Positions 33,863 to 46,536 of a DNA stretch of 64,000 bases are shown piece after piece. Each line of letters starts with the position of its first letter. Positions within the stretch are counted from its first letter, which is position 1. A program made the position numbers and the translations under genes. Origin of the DNA: Macrothele yani. Its lineage: Eukaryota > Arthropoda > Arachnida > Araneae > Macrothelidae. The notes under the pieces are model-generated. The model did not search any database. It was not told the DNA's origin and saw nothing but the letters and a program-made list of their open reading frames with translations. The stretch spans positions 198,281,232-198,345,231 of the forward strand of contig CM076990.1 of NCBI GenBank assembly GCA_039090855.1. Reading direction: 5' to 3'.

Positions 33863-35964
33863 GAAATCTGGTGGTTTGCTAAAGTTTTTAGTGGCCAGAA
33901 TCAAAACATTGGATTGGGGGGGGGGATAATTAATCAAAGACTCCAGCCATGGTTGGAATTTTTCAGTAGTAAAAACTATAAAAATTCATATTTTTCAGTG
34001 TTTTTCGGTAGCAATGAATAAAATTGTATTACGCACTCTATAAAAAAAAACAGATTTTCACGGCAGCAAAATGACAGTGTAAATTCATAAAAAAGCAAAG
34101 TTTTGCTGATAAAACTGCCCATAAATTGAAGACATTTTGTGGGAAACACTAAGTGACTCCATCATTTTTTTTTTTTCTATCATAGTTCACGCCAAAAATC
34201 AGTGCATGTTCCAATGGGAACCTTACAGTAAACTTAGTAAATGCCTACACAAATTAAAAGTTGCTCATGGTTGTCTTCAACCCCCAAACAACTACAAAAA
34301 AAGTGAAAAAAAAAATTGCGAACATTATTCATAAAAAAATGGTAACAGTACACAAAAGTGAATTCATATTTTTTAGAAGTTGCCGAGGGAAATTTATCTT
34401 TTTCTTATTTCTTGTAGTACTTTCTTGATACACAAATCAATGAAACATGCATTTTTGCCTTTTAGTAAGGCAAAATTTAAATTGAATATCGTTACTTATC
34501 TTGTCCTAGCTGGAAATTGAACTACATATTTCAGTGATATGTACAGTTGTTTTCACTGCAGACTGAGGATTCACACTATCACTTTTTAAACTTTAATTTT
34601 GCTGAAAATGCATGATTTTCCCTTACTTCTTGCTATATCAAGAAACAAAGAGGTTGAGCAGTTTTCCTTTTGATCGAAAAGAAATTAAAGTTCAGAATTG
34701 GAACTTCAATTTTCCGTCTGTTCTGCGTAAAGTCGTTTTCTCTGCAGAATGAACGAGTATTAACGTTTTTGAACTTCAATAATTTTACTTTAAGCAATAG
34801 AAAAAATGCTTCCTCTGTCTTTGGATGTCACAAGAAGTGTCGAAAAACATCAGAAAGCAAGCATTGTGAGGGAAAATAAATGTGAAATATCGATACTGCA
34901 TTGCTCACTCTCCCGTGAAACAATTTTACGAATCATGAAAATGACGCAGATTCGACCACGGATTATTAAGTACCGGTTTTGAAATTTAATTCCACTTAAA
35001 AAAAAAAAAAAAGACCGGGATAAAAATGCTGGATCTTTACTGATTGGTTTTAAAAAAAATACTATGAGAAACAGGGAAATACGCAACACACTAGGAAAAA
35101 TTCTTAGAAATACGAAGTCATTCTTTTTTACTTTTACCGACGATCTTAAAAAGGAGAAGATATTAAAAACTAAGAATATAATGAGGGTGGAATAGGGAAA
35201 AAATGAGAAACATGAAATGACAGAACATTCTCATAGCTGCTAGAGCAGTCACTTCCTACAATAACGAACATTTGCGAGATTCGCAAACTTTCCCGGGTTC
35301 TTTCAATCGCTGGCCTCCCTACCTTAATTTTTTAACCTTTATCTTAAAACTGTTCGTTGTAGGAAAGAATTCTAGTATTACTTCAGGACTTTATGAAAAA
35401 TTAAGGACTCTTCCAGATCTGGAAAGAGAAATTAAATTTTAGGACGTTTCTGGGATTCCGTGAGCCGTGATAACTCTAACCAGACACTTAGACATCAAAA
35501 CATTAAAGCATGGAAGGGATGCAATGATATTGAAACACCCAAGAAGCACTCTCCAAAGAGTTTAATGAATATTAGAATCTTGAAGACACGAAAAACATCA
35601 TCAAAAAGGTTTGCTCACTGAGGTTTTCTATTTTCGTAGTATAATCTGATGCTTTCCGCAATCCGAAGCGGACCGACGATTTCCGTGTTGACTATACTGA
35701 GAAGAATCTGTAGTAGTTGGAGTCTGTATAATATCGAAGTCATGTACACTTCTGTCCGAAAAATAATGCTTTACCCTCAGTCTTTCTCTAGCTTATCTCT
35801 CCCTAGAAAAAAGAAAAAAAAGGCACTTCTTTTTCTTTTGTTTTTTTCCCCTGGGGCTCGAACATTTTTGAATTACATATTTTTCAGAGATGTTTTCCGT
35901 GGCGGCCTGCACAATTTTTTTTGGTCGCCCTAAGCAACCACGCGACCATATTTTTCAACCCCTG
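33843..35964. mobile_element. hAT transposon F (non-autonomous)
   Basis: The ends CAGGGATAGAAAAATAT and the complement of CAGGGGTTGAAAAATAT are inverted. Perfect 8-bp duplicates GATATAAG flank it (33835-33842 and 35965-35972). Subterminal GTGGCCAG and GGTCGCC motifs resemble hAT C and G. The 2.1-kb interior has no recognised transposase. Confidence 0.88.
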
Positions 35965-35972
35965 GATATAAG

Positions 35973-37296
35973 CTTTATATATATGTATATAAATTAAAAG
36001 CACATCTTATGAAATAATTAGTAAACAATAGACAATTTTGCTTGAATGGATGATGATACTGGGTAGTGGACTATAAGCTGCAGTGTTAGAATTAGAAATA
36101 AATCTTTTACTGGCCCAGCGGACCACTAGAATTTGCAAGCCACTGGTCCACCGAAATGGCCACTGGTCCGTAAAAAAACAAAACAAAAAAACTTAGATAT
36201 TTACAATATATGTAGAAAATAAAGTATCATTTCAATGGAATTATCACCAGTATTTGTTTTTAAAACATCTAATTTGAAAGCGCAACTCACAGAACAAAGA
36301 ATGTTTCCATAATAAGGTTCCGATAGATCGGGGATATAGCTGAGTAACAGTGCATTCTCAATCTGTTTTTAAGTAAGAAGGGAATGAGGAGATTTCAAGA
36401 GTAAAAAAAAAAAAAAATTCACATTAATTAGCAACCCTTTTTTTTTTAATGTTTTATTGTTCAGGGTTTAGTTTCGTTTTCTTATGTTAGTTTTACTGCT
36501 CATCTTTCTTACTTTCCTATAAAGTTAGTTTCAGTCTCTCATTTGACACTGTTTCATGTGAATTGCTATTTTACAAAAAGTTACCTTCATGCATCCAATT
36601 GAAGTCCTGCGTTAGTGTGTTTTCTTGGGACAGAAACAAAATCTGGTGTCAGTATCTGCTGCATTCACTAGGGTGGGCGAATCCAAGGAAGAGCAAGATA
36701 TTCATTGTGCTTACTTCTGCTCATTCAAACGTTATTTGTTTATATATATATATATATATATATACTTAAGAGCAAAACTGAAGACTAAGGAAAAAATTTT
36801 AGAATTTAGAACGAAGGGTGCAAAATAACCTGAAAATCAAAACGCGCAACGCAGCAGTTTTGAAAATTCAGAATTCACATTCTATAAAGATACCTAAGCA
36901 AAAAAAAAATATACAAATACAAGCGAAATTGTTAACTAGTGCTAGGTCATGCTACTCTACGGAGGACATGACTTATATATATATATTTTAAACTATTTTA
37001 GGTGGGAATGTTACTTGCATCTATGGCCTTGCAGAAACCCATTTCCAACTAGGTCTTTGTGGAAGTGAGAAAATGCAGAGTTTTTGCTGGTCCTTGATAA
37101 AGCCAAGGCTCAGTATTCTCGACACCTTCTACATTCAGTTGTTTTATTTTATTTTTTTTTTCTTTTCTCCTTTTACTCACACAGGTAGATACATAACCTT
37201 TTCTATGTTGTACTAGGTGTGAGTCAAAATTATATTTGTATATTTTTTTTTGCTTAGGTATCTTTATAGAATATATATATATATATATATATATAT
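35973..37296. other. Unassigned stretch with AT microsatellites
   Basis: AT runs lie at 36742-36763 and 37271-37296; the second forms the 5' flank of LINE copy 3. A GGCCCAGCGGACCACT region near 36115 resembles a hAT subterminal sequence but no partner end was found. Confidence 0.5.
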
Positions 37297-40200
37297 GGGA
37301 TGTAAGGTCAGGTGATGCGTAACATCACAGCCTCTCCTTGACAAATGTCAACCCCGCCTTCGTGGTGCATCCTGTTCCCACTAAAGGGGCTCTGACGACC
37401 GCCAATAGCGGTATAACTATACCATCGGGATTAGAGGAAATTCTATCCCACACTCACCAACCCGCTTGGCCAGCGTGGTGAGTTATGGCCAAACCCCTCC
37501 AAAATGACTCCACAACTTAAATCTTGGCCCTCAGTCTCCGGCAGCTGGAATGTACCTGGCCAAGGCAGCGGCCAGTGAGACATGAAGGCAGAGGGTGCTA
37601 AGAATCCCCGGAGGACCGGACTAGGCTGCCATCTGATGCTGACCTTGGCAACGTACAATGGACGCTCCCTATCTTCTGATTCAAGGCTTCTTGAATTGGA
37701 AGAGGAACTACAAAGGATCAAGTGGGACATCGTGGGGCTAAGTGAGGTAAGGAGAAAAGGAGAAGATCTCATCGAACTGAAAAGTGGACATCTCTTCTAC
37801 TATCGTGGGACAGATACTGGCAGAACTAGTGGTGTTGGATTTATAATAAACAAGAAACTGAAGGATAAAGTGGTAGAAGTTGAAAGTTCCTCTGACAGAG
37901 CTGCACGACTCGTTATCCAACTTTCGAGAAGATACCAGGCTCAGATTATTCAAACTTATGCACCCACCACAAGTCATCCTGAAGAAGAAATTGAAGAATT
38001 TTATGAGGAAATTTGTCATCTAAATAATAAAGGTAAGCAGCACTTGAAAATAATTATGGGAGATTTCAATGCAAAAATAGGGCAACGGCAACAGAATGAA
38101 ACTTCAGTAGGTAAATTCGGTCACGGCAACAGAAACCAGCGTGGAAATACTCTCGTTGAGTTTGCAGAGGCAGAAGGGTTTTTCATCTTGAACTCCTTCT
38201 TCAAGAAAAAGCCACAGAGGAAATGGACATGGAGACATCCAAATGGGACGACAAGTGAAATTGATTTTATTATGTGTAACAAAAAATTCGTCATAGAAGA
38301 CTGCAGTGTGCTAAACAAGTTCAACACAGGTAGTGACCATAGATTGGTGAGATGTAAGATGCACCTCAACACTAAACTTGAACGTGGCAAGCTCATAAGA
38401 CAAACAAAATCTATTGACATAACCAACCTTAAAAAACACCATAATACCTTCAAGTTGGAACTGAAGAACAGGTTCTCTGCTTTAGAAGGCCTAACATCGG
38501 AAGAAGTGGACATCTCTGAAGTTAACAGAAAAGTAACCAAAGCTCTTATGGAAACAGCAACAAAATTAGCTGGGTCTAAGAACAAGTTGCATGTAAATAA
38601 ATTATCAGGGAAAACGAAAATGTTGATGCAAAAAAGAAGAGAGATGAGGACAACTAAAGAAGATGTGACTTCCAAAGTGGAATATATAGAGCTATGCAAG
38701 ACAGTACGAAAAAGTATCACTGAAGACGTAAGAAAATTCAACTGTGAACTAGTGATTAAAGCAATTGAAAACAACCAAAGCCTAAAGATAGCAAAGGGAC
38801 ATCTCAGTAAGGGAAGAAAACAGATTATGGCACTGAGAAAAGAAGATGGTTCTGTAACAAGAAATAGAGGCGAAATTTTGACAAGAGTGAAAGATTTCTA
38901 CTCCAAATTATATGAAAGGGATGATACATGCACTCCAGACATCATGAAAGATTCCAGTACCAGAGTTCCTCCAGTCCTTCCAGCAGAAGTTGCACATGCA
39001 ATCAAGAACATGAAGCGGGGAAAAGCTCCAGGAGAAGATGGAATTACTGTAGACATCATACAAGAAGCAAGTGGAGAAATCGAAACAATACTCGCCCAAA
39101 TTTTCACTCGATGCCTTAATGAAGGAAAGATTCCTGAGGATTGGAACACCGCTACAATGATCCTGCTACATAAGAAAGGTGACATTGAGGATCTCGGAAA
39201 CTACAGACCTATCAGCCTCCTATCAGTAGTTTATAAAATCTTCACTAAAGTTCTTTCACACCGCTTGAAGGTAACACTGGACATGGCTCAACCGAGAGAA
39301 CAAGCTGGATTCAGGAGTGGCTACAGCACAATAGATCATATCCATGTGCTGAGAGAACTAATTGAAAGAGTGAGGGAATATGAACTTCCATTGTGCATGG
39401 CTTTTATCGATTATGAAAAAGCCTTTGATTCGGTGAAACCATCAGCAGTTACAATGGCTCTGAAAACCTGCGGTATTGAAGATGCATACATTAATATTAT
39501 TAATAACATCTATGAAAATGCAAGTGCAAAGATTAGGCTGTTTGAAAATACAACACACATAAAAATTGGAAAGGGAGTGAGACAAGGTGACACCATATCT
39601 CCGAAGCTCTTTAATGCCACATTGGAGGGTGTTTTTCAGTCACTAAGCTGGGAAAACAAGGGGATAAAGATTAATGGAGATTATCTAACCCACCTTCGTT
39701 TTGCTGATGACGTAGTCATTTTTGCAACTAGCCCATCAGAGCTACAGAGTATGATCCAGGAACTTGCTGACAAGAGTAAAGAAGTGGGATTAAAAATGAA
39801 CTTTCAGAAGACAAAAGTGATGTTCAATGCTTTTACAAGAAATGAAGATTTATCGATTGATGGAGAAAAGCTGGAGATAACAGACACGTACGTTTATCTT
39901 GGACAGCAGATATCAAGTGAGGGTCACATTGATGAAGAAATTAATCGGCGTACAAAACTTGCCTGGAGAGCTTTTGGAAGAAACAGCATAATTTTCAAGA
40001 GCAATATGCCATTATGTCTTAAAAGAAAAGTGTTTGATCAATGCATCCTTCCAGTGCTTACGTATGGTGCAGAGACGTGGACCTTAACTAAAAGAGACAT
40101 ACAAAGGCTGCAGACAACTCAAAGAAGCATGGAGAGGTGCATACTTGGTGTAACCAGGAGAGATAAGAAGAGGAACTCGTGGATCCGAAAATGACAAGAG

Positions 40201-40486
40201 TGGAAGACATCATGATCAGAGTTAAATCCCTGAAATGGCAATGGGCTGGACATACTGCCAGAAGGACAGATCATCGATGGACAGCCGAAATTTTAGATTG
40301 GATTCCAAGGGACAGGAAAAGACCCAGAAGAAGACCACATGGGAGATGGGTGGATGAAATTTGAAAGTATGCAGGGGTGACATGGAGGAGACTGGCACAA
40401 GACAGACCGTTGTGGAGGAAACTTGGGGAGACCTTCGTCCAGCAGTGGATTGATAATGGTTGACAATGATGATGATGATGATGATA
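37297..40486 (+). mobile_element. RTE-type LINE, copy 3 (full length)
   Basis: The 3.19-kb element starts at GGGATGTAAGGTCAGG after an AT microsatellite. It ends in a (GAT)n tail followed by another AT run, so the target duplication is lost in AT repeats. The 5' untranslated region is about 207 bp. It lies in sense orientation in the putative first intron. Confidence 0.92.
37504..40463 (+). pseudogene. RTE LINE polyprotein, copy 3, nearly intact
   Basis: The family start (MTPQLKSW) is at 37504. A TGA at 37576 replaces a Cys codon of the other copies, and an 870-codon frame runs on from Met 37582. Domains in order: endonuclease (TYNGRSL at residues 25-31, LSEVRRKGEDL, IIMGDFNAKIG, GSDHRLVRC), a lysine-rich linker, reverse transcriptase (NYRPISLL, IDYEKAFDSV, GVRQGDTISP, FADDVVIFA) and a C-terminal region (YGAETWTLTKRDIQR). 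A single A missing from the run near 40190 shifts the frame, and a TGA at 40362 replaces an Arg codon. The original length would be 986 residues. Endonuclease and RT boxes look complete. Confidence 0.93.
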
Positions 40487-40645
40487 TATATATATATGTG
40501 TGTGTGTGTGTGATTATTTAGTGAGGTGCAAACAATACTTGTTGTTTATTTAATTATAATGAAGGTTATTGATGATGGAACATATTGATATATGTATTGG
40601 TTGTGAGCTAGTTCATGTTTTACTCACATATTAACCTACCATATA

Positions 40646-42214
40646 CAGTAGCGAACAGAAGTATTTGGCGAAACACTTTTTCAACCATAATTATTTTTTC
40701 TGCTGGACCAAATCGGGTCAATTTGGGATATGATGTGTGTTATTCAGTTGTAAACATGACCCATGTGCAGATGGATCTTAAACCTTAACGCAGATCAGGT
40801 ACCGATCTTAATCACAAAGATCATACAAATTGACCAACAAAGTAGGTGTGCATCACATTCATTTAATGCAATGATGACAGAAAACAAGTACGAGAAAACG
40901 ACAAAACAATAACTAATACTTAGTGGAATAACCACGAGACTTAACAGCTGCACAACGGGCCAGCATTGAGTCCACTAGCTTCTCGACGGTGACCTGCGGA
41001 ATTCGCGCCCATTCTGCAGACAGCTGGTTGAACTTCTGGACCCTATTCCGGCAGGTTTTCTTCGCACATCGTCTCTCCAGCTCCTCCCACATGTGCTCGA
41101 TGGGGTTGAGGTCTGAAGATTGGCTTGGCCAGTCTAGAAGTGTGACCTGTTGCTGCTGGAAGACTGTCTTCACCACTCTGGAGGTGTGCTTTGGGTCGTT
41201 GTCTTGCTGCATGATCCATCTGGGTGGCATGTTCTGGTTTGCCCATGGGAAGACATCATTGATGAGTATGTTCGTGTAGCTCTGGCCGGTTATTATTCCG
41301 TCAATCTTGATGATGGGTCCCATTCCATTTCGAGAGAAGGTGCCATAAATCATGAGCGATCCTCCTCCATGCTTGACAGTCAGCTGAATGAACTGGGGGT
41401 TGAATTTCTGGCCATACGGACATGGTACATATCGGATGCGATCACTTCCGAACAAGTTGAACTTGCTCTCATTGGTGAAAAGCACCTTACTTCAGTCCGC
41501 CGTGGTCCAGTGTCGTTGACGGCGCGCGAACGCGACTGGCTTGTCGATTCTTGACTCCGATGAGTGGTTTCTTGGCGGGGCGTCTCCCATTCAATCCACC
41601 AGCAATGAGACGACAGGAGATGGTCATTCGGCTGACGTTCAGGTCGTTGATGTCGCGGAATTCGGTGGCAATGTCCACAGCAGTCAAGGTGGGATCAGCA
41701 CGAGATCGACGGAGGATGCGTCTATTCTGTCGCAACGTAGTGAAACGAGGCCTACCACATCGCGGACTGTTTCCGACGGTCCCAGTCTTCTTATAATGTT
41801 GCAGGATAGCTGAAATGGACTGGTGTAGGATCATCAGGGCCCTCGCAATGTCGGTGACGCGCATTCCGGATTCCATCATGTTCACGGCCACCTGGCGAGC
41901 TCCAACAGGGATCTCCGCCTTTTTACCCATTTCTGAAAACCTAAGATTGACTTATTATCACACTACACATCACAAAACTCACAAAAATCACAAGAAAAAC
42001 ATTAATACATGTAGCAAACAAATGGGTAATAATGGACGACTCTTGAATATGGCCCATTTTGAAAGACAAATTCACTCTGAGCGAAATACAAACTATGCGG
42101 CATTGTAACCCACGAATCAACACATATCATATCCCAAAATGACCCGATTTGGTCCAGCAGAACAAAAAATTATGGTCGAAAAAGTGTTTCGCCAAATACT
42201 TTTGTTCGCTACTG
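40646..42214 (-). mobile_element. Tc1-like transposon with about 95-bp inverted termini
   Basis: Left CAGTAGCGAACAGAAGTATT and the complement of CAGTAGCGAACAAAAGTATT extend for about 95 bp with few differences. TA flanks both ends (40644-40645 and 42215-42216). At 1.57 kb with long matching termini it is among the best preserved DNA elements here. Confidence 0.93.
40913..41930 (-). pseudogene. Tc1-like DD34E transposase, one frameshift
   Basis: The start is at 41930 (MGKKAEIPVGARQVAVNMM). Paired helix-turn-helix domains follow (MRVTDIARAL, then CGRPRFTTLRQNRRILRRS). A frameshift at about 41486 leads into the catalytic core from 41485: LFTNESKFNLFG, where Asn replaces the first catalytic Asp, then WIMQQDNDPKHTS with the second Asp, and SSDLNPIEHMW with the Glu. 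I count 34 residues between the second Asp and the Glu. It ends KSRGYSTKY. The frame is otherwise open, so this is a young but dead copy. Confidence 0.9.
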
Positions 42215-42216
42215 TA

Positions 42217-42450
42217 TATGTTGGCTTGTCTTTTTTGTTAAGCTTCATGTTTTTTGTTTTCTAGGAGAGGAGGGCTATGTCAGGCCTTATGGCCTTTTCC
42301 AGGAAGTTAGACAGAAACTGCCGATTTGTTTTTTTCATCAGTTTTTGTCTTAACTTCCTTGAAAAAGCCATCTGGTTGATGTGCGGAAGCTCAGAAACAC
42401 TTATTTATGTATTTCTACACCAATAAATCAGATCAGTAGTATAGTGTTAC
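42217..42450. other. Unassigned spacer
   Basis: Short spacer between two Tc1-like elements. Nothing recognised. Confidence 0.5.
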
Positions 42451-42643
42451 TACACTGACGGAAAAAACAATCCGAACACCACGAAAAAATAGCTGTAGAG
42501 GAATGAAATGGCGGCAATACATTTGTATAAGTAACATATTTAATCGATTAAGGTTTCAAGATCACAGCTTAATGTAAGCGCGAGAAGAGCCATTTTAAAT
42601 GTGAAATGCTGGTACATTAATAACCGGTGTAACCGCCAGAATG

Positions 42644-42866
42644 CCGCCCCGGTGGCGCAGTGGTCTAAGCGATGGCCTCTGATCATTCGTCCGAACGGGG
42701 TCCGGGTTCAAATCCCGGTGAGGCATGGATGTTGTGTTTGTCTTACGGCACTGGATCTCTCCCTTCCCTGGAACCAGTGACCCTAAATTAGGGACGGGCG
42801 ACTGCTTATAGCCCATTGAGTTGCTCACGGTGGTCGTTAAACCCCCAATCAAAAAAAAAAAAAAAA
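42644..42866 (+). mobile_element. SINE2 copy, full length
   Basis: The tRNA-like head has an A box (TGGCGCAGTGG) and a B box (GGTTCAAATCCCGG). The body and the A-rich tail match 58574-58799. A perfect 14-bp target duplication, TAACCGCCAGAATG, flanks it (42630-42643 and 42867-42880). It sits near the 3' end of the transposase gene. Confidence 0.93.
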
Positions 42867-42879
42867 TAACCGCCAGAAT

Positions 42880-44052
42880 GTTGAATGCAAGCACGCAAAC
42901 ATTCATGCATTGTGTCGTACAGGTGCTGGATGTCAGTTTGTGGGATGGATTTCCATGCCTGTTGCACTTGGTCGGTCAATACAGGAACGGTTAATGCTGG
43001 TTGGGAGTGACGCTCGAGTTGTCGTCCAATGATTTCCCATTCGTCCGTAAGGGGTCCAAATCCCGTCAGGCATGGATGTTGTGTTTGTCTTACGGCTCTG
43101 GCTCTCTCCCTTCCCTGGAACCAGTGACCCTAAATTAGGGACGGGCGACTGCTTATAACCCATTGAGTTGCTCACGGTGGTCGTTAAACCTCCAATCAAA
43201 AAAAAAAAAAATTCCCGTACGTGCTCGATTGGTGAAAGATCTGGTGATCTAGCAGGCCACGGCAACATGTCAACACTCTGTAGAGCATGCTGGGTTACAA
43301 CAGCAGTATGCGGGCGAGCGTTATCCTGTTGGAAAACACCCTGGAATGCTGTTCATGAATGGCAGCACAACAGGTTAAATCACCAGACCGACGTACAACT
43401 GTGCCGTCAGAGTGCGTGGGATAACCACGAGAGTGCTCCTGCTGTCATAGGAAATTGGTTCCCTGACCATAACTCCAGGTGTAGGTCCAGTGTGTCTCGG
43501 CCGCAGACAGGTTGGTTGCAGGCGCTCACCTGGCCTCCTTCTAACCAACACACGGCCATCACTGGCACCCAGGCAGAACCGGCTTTCATCAGAAAACACA
43601 ACAGATCTCCACTCCATCCTCCAATGCGCTCTAGCTTGATACCACTGACGTCGCAAACAGCAGTGGTTTGGAGTAAGTGGAATGCACGCTACAGGGCGTC
43701 TGGCTCGGAGCTGTCCTTCAAGTAACCGATTTGTAACAGTTCGTTGTGTCACTGTGGTGGCAACTGCAGCTCAAATTGCTGCCGCAGACGCAGTACGATG
43801 CGCCACGGCCATACGCCGTACACGGCGGTCTTCCCTCTCAGTAGTGCAATGTGGCCGGCCGGAACCCGGTGTTCTTGAGGCAGTACCTTCCCTTGACCAT
43901 CGCTGCCAACAATCATGCACGGTGGCTACATTCCTGCCAAGTCGTTCTGCAATATCGCGGAAAGAAAATCCACCTTCTCGTAGCCCTATTACATGACCTC
44001 GTTCAAACTCCGTGAGCTGTTGATAATGGCTTCTTCGTCTTCTTAAAGGCAT
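42880..44052 (-). pseudogene. Tc1-like transposase split by a SINE
   Basis: The start at 44052 gives MPLRRRRSHYQQLTEFERGH and then the helix-turn-helix FRDIAERLGRNVATVHDCWQ, with the GSGRP hook. The catalytic part reads VVFSDESRF (first Asp), QQDNARPH (second Asp) and SPDLSPIEHV (Glu). I count 32 residues between the last two, shorter than classical Tc1. Frameshifts near 43380-43770 break it, and a 5'-truncated SINE follows HVRE. The C-terminal part continues beyond at 43031-42880 (LTDQVQQAWKSIP). Confidence 0.88.
43039..43210 (+). mobile_element. SINE2 copy, 5' truncated
   Basis: It starts within the tRNA-like head (ATTCGTCCGTAAGG) and continues through the body to an A tail. Short duplicates ATTTCCC (43032-43038) and ATTCCCG (43211-43217) flank it. 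It interrupts the transposase frame of the host Tc1-like element. Confidence 0.85.
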
Positions 44053-44301
44053 TCTTGACTAACATCAACACACTACGTCGAATCTCAACGATAACTAACG
44101 CTCACGAACGTTACAACGTGCGTATTTACAGCAAACCTGCTTTGCATGTTTCGAGGGGCGCTACTAGTGCCACACGTATGCGCAGAGCGTGAAATTTGCA
44201 TAGACGTCATCTTACAGATGTACTCTCACCGCTTACCAACTGTCGTTTATCTAACGCAACCCCTTCTTGGTGTTGGAATTTTTTTTTTTTCCGTCAGTGT
44301 A

Positions 44302-44704
44302 TATTCTACATAATTGGTGTACTGTTCCTGTTTATCAATATGGTATGGCAATTCAGTGTGCTCATACTTTACATAGTCAGACACTGGTTAATTTAAAAAT
44401 AAATTAACCAGCATCTAAAATAAATTAACCCCTGTCTAAATATTGTTAATTTTTTAATTTATTAAGCAGGAATGCTTTCACACTACATGTGCTCAAAACA
44501 TTAAGAAAACAAATTTGTTGCATGGTTACACAATCATACAAATGTTATGGTAGTTATAATGAATAGGTGCAAATGGGAAAACCAGTGAATCTGAGGGAAT
44601 TTATGGAGCTTGTTTTGCTAGGGTTTCGATAACTAAAAATTGTGGAAATTTTGAAGTCAAGAGTTAGTTTCCAATTATTTGACATAGTTGGGTAGTAATA
44701 TATA
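44302..44704. other. Unassigned AT-rich spacer
   Basis: A repeated AAATTAACC-type motif near 44385-44460 is the only structure noticed. Confidence 0.5.
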
Positions 44705-44706
44705 TA

Positions 44707-45913
44707 CAAGGGTTGTACCGAAAGTTATGCAAAAGTGGGCATAACTTTTTTTATTAACTGACAGAGGTTGTTCAAATTGCACATGCTGGTGGAATAACTC
44801 TTCGTTTATAGTAACCCTTCTTGTTCATTGCAGATAAATAATGGATTCCAAGCATAAGCAACGTGCCATAATTGAGTTCTTGATGAAGGAAGAGTTCAGG
44901 CTGTCCGACATCCATAGAAGGCTACATAATGTGTACAGAGATGACACCATTGACAAAAGCAATGTGTACATATGAATGAAGAAGTTTAAGGAAGGGGAAA
45001 CCAGCATTAAAGACAAACCATGCAGTGAGAGGCAATCATCTGCGACCACTGACATAAATCATTGGCGAGTGGATGAATTGATTTGCGTGGAGAGACGAGT
45101 CACAATCCATGAGCTTGTTGCACAACTGGACTGTGGACACAATGCCATACAGAAGATGGTGGAAGACTTGGGGTATCGGAAAGTTTGTGCAGAGTGTGTA
45201 CCTTGGCAGTTGACACCCAATTTGAAGCAAAGAAGGGTGGAAGTCTGCAATGATCTGCTGGAAGCATTTCAAGCCAATGGAGACTCATTTTTTTCCAATC
45301 TGGTGACGGGATGAATCGTGGGCATATCTTTAGGATCCAGAAATGAAGAATCAATCCATGGAATAGCGTCACACCTCTTCACCAAGGCCTAAGTAGTTCA
45401 AAACCCAGCGATCAGCACAGAAAGTCAGGGTGACTGTTTTTTGGGGTGACAGGGGTGTCATTCTCCTTGATTTTCTGGAACGTGGCCATACAGTGACCAG
45501 CGAGCGGTACATTGAGACTCTCAAAAAGCTTAGAAAAGCCATAAGGAGGAAGAGACCGAACAAGAATATGGAAAGTTCCACATTAACCATGAAAATGTGA
45601 AACCACACACATCTTTGGCAGCAAATCAGGCTGATCAGTGGTCTCCCATCCACCGTACAACACAGATCTGGCACCTTCCGACTTCCATCTGTTCAGTCCA
45701 ATGAAGGACAGTCTGCAGGGACAACGATTTGATGACAGTTGAAGTGAAAGTAGCTGTGAAGAAGTGGGTACAAGAGTTGACACAATTTTTTCAAAGAGGA
45801 TTCGAGAGTTGGGTTCAACGATGGCGCAAATGCTTGTCTTCTGATAGTGACTATGTTAAGTAGTACCTTTGTAGAGTTATGCCCACTTTTGCATACTTTT
45901 GGTTCTACCCTCG
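44707..45913 (+). mobile_element. mariner-like element
   Basis: The inverted ends CAAGGGTTGTACCGAAAGTT and the complement of CGAGGGTAGAACCAAAAGTA continue through GCAAAAGTGGGCATAACT. TA flanks both (44705-44706 and 45914-45915). Length is 1207 bp. Confidence 0.92.
44841..45863 (+). pseudogene. mariner transposase (DD34D type), frameshifted
   Basis: The start at 44841 gives MDSKHKQRAIIEFLMKEEF and the first helix-turn-helix; a TGA near 44975 interrupts WMKKFKEGE. The second domain follows (VTIHELVAQLDCGHNAIQKM, then EDLGYRKVCAECVPWQL). The first catalytic region reads LVTG, stop, DESWAY. Further frames carry FLERGHTVTSERYIETLKKL and the C-terminal VKKWVQELTQFFQ. The second Asp region is scrambled by frameshifts. 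It is inactive. Confidence 0.88.
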
Positions 45914-45915
45914 TA

Positions 45916-46528
45916 TATCAGGGCCGGACTGGGAAAAAAATGTAGCCCTGGCAATTTTGATAACAGCAGCCTACTTTGACTTCGTATAGTTTTGGGTGAA
46001 TAGCTAAAAGTATTGAATATCCTTCCATCCAATTTAGCAATCTGATCACCACAGTAAACCAAAAACTTTCTGTATATTCATAAATTTTTCTTGATTTTTG
46101 GCATTTTCTATGTCTTGCAGAGCAGCTCCAATGAGATTAACATCTTGTCTGAGTTGGAGAAAGTAAGATATGCTGAAATACTGCATTTTGCACTTGTGTT
46201 TTGGTCACAAGAGATTTCAGTTGCTCTAATAGAAGCATAAAAGGTTATATGCACAAAGATACTAAAAATGGGCTGAATAACATTCAAGGCAAACTTTTAG
46301 TATCAGGGGTAATTATGCTTGAAGAAAGAAAACTAAAGAATGTGCTATGCTATATGGATATTTGCAAAACAGGAGAAAAAAATTCTGAATTGAAGAATTA
46401 CTATTTGTGTGTATATGTATACATAACTCCCTTGGTATCTGGAAAAATGCCTCTACAATGAATTACACATGGTAAAGCAGAAACAAAACTGAAGGACTAC
46501 CAAACCATGGAATTACAAATACCATACT
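45916..46528. other. Unassigned stretch with a solo hAT-like end
   Basis: CAGGGCCGGACTGGG at 45920 resembles a hAT terminus but no partner end or flanking duplicate was found. The rest is unassigned. Confidence 0.4.
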
Positions 46529-46536
46529 GTGAGTGC

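Larger units (their letters stand above)
42453..44299 (-). mobile_element. Tc1-like transposon carrying two SINE2 insertions
   Basis: Inverted ends CACTGACGGAAAAAACAATC and the complement of CACTGACGGAAAAAAAAAAT are flanked by TA (42451-42452 and 44300-44301). Subtracting the two SINEs leaves about 1.43 kb. Confidence 0.92.

Noticed and set aside
38121..38774. Long antisense ORFs (217 codons) across the LINEs, also at 20670-21335, 56564-57217 and 7279-7896
   Set aside because: They are mirror frames of the lysine-rich LINE linker, hydrophobic by composition, and recur only because the LINE recurs.
37582..40194. Host gene such as craniofacial development protein 2
   Set aside because: The endonuclease similarity is shared with RTE LINEs; the same frame has a reverse transcriptase with FADDVV, and four dispersed copies with target duplicates exist.
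41150..41554. 134-codon plus-strand ORF
   Set aside because: Antisense shadow of the Tc1-like transposase at 40913-41930.
45920..45970. hAT left end CAGGGCCGGACTGGG
   Set aside because: No partner end or target duplicate was found in the window.
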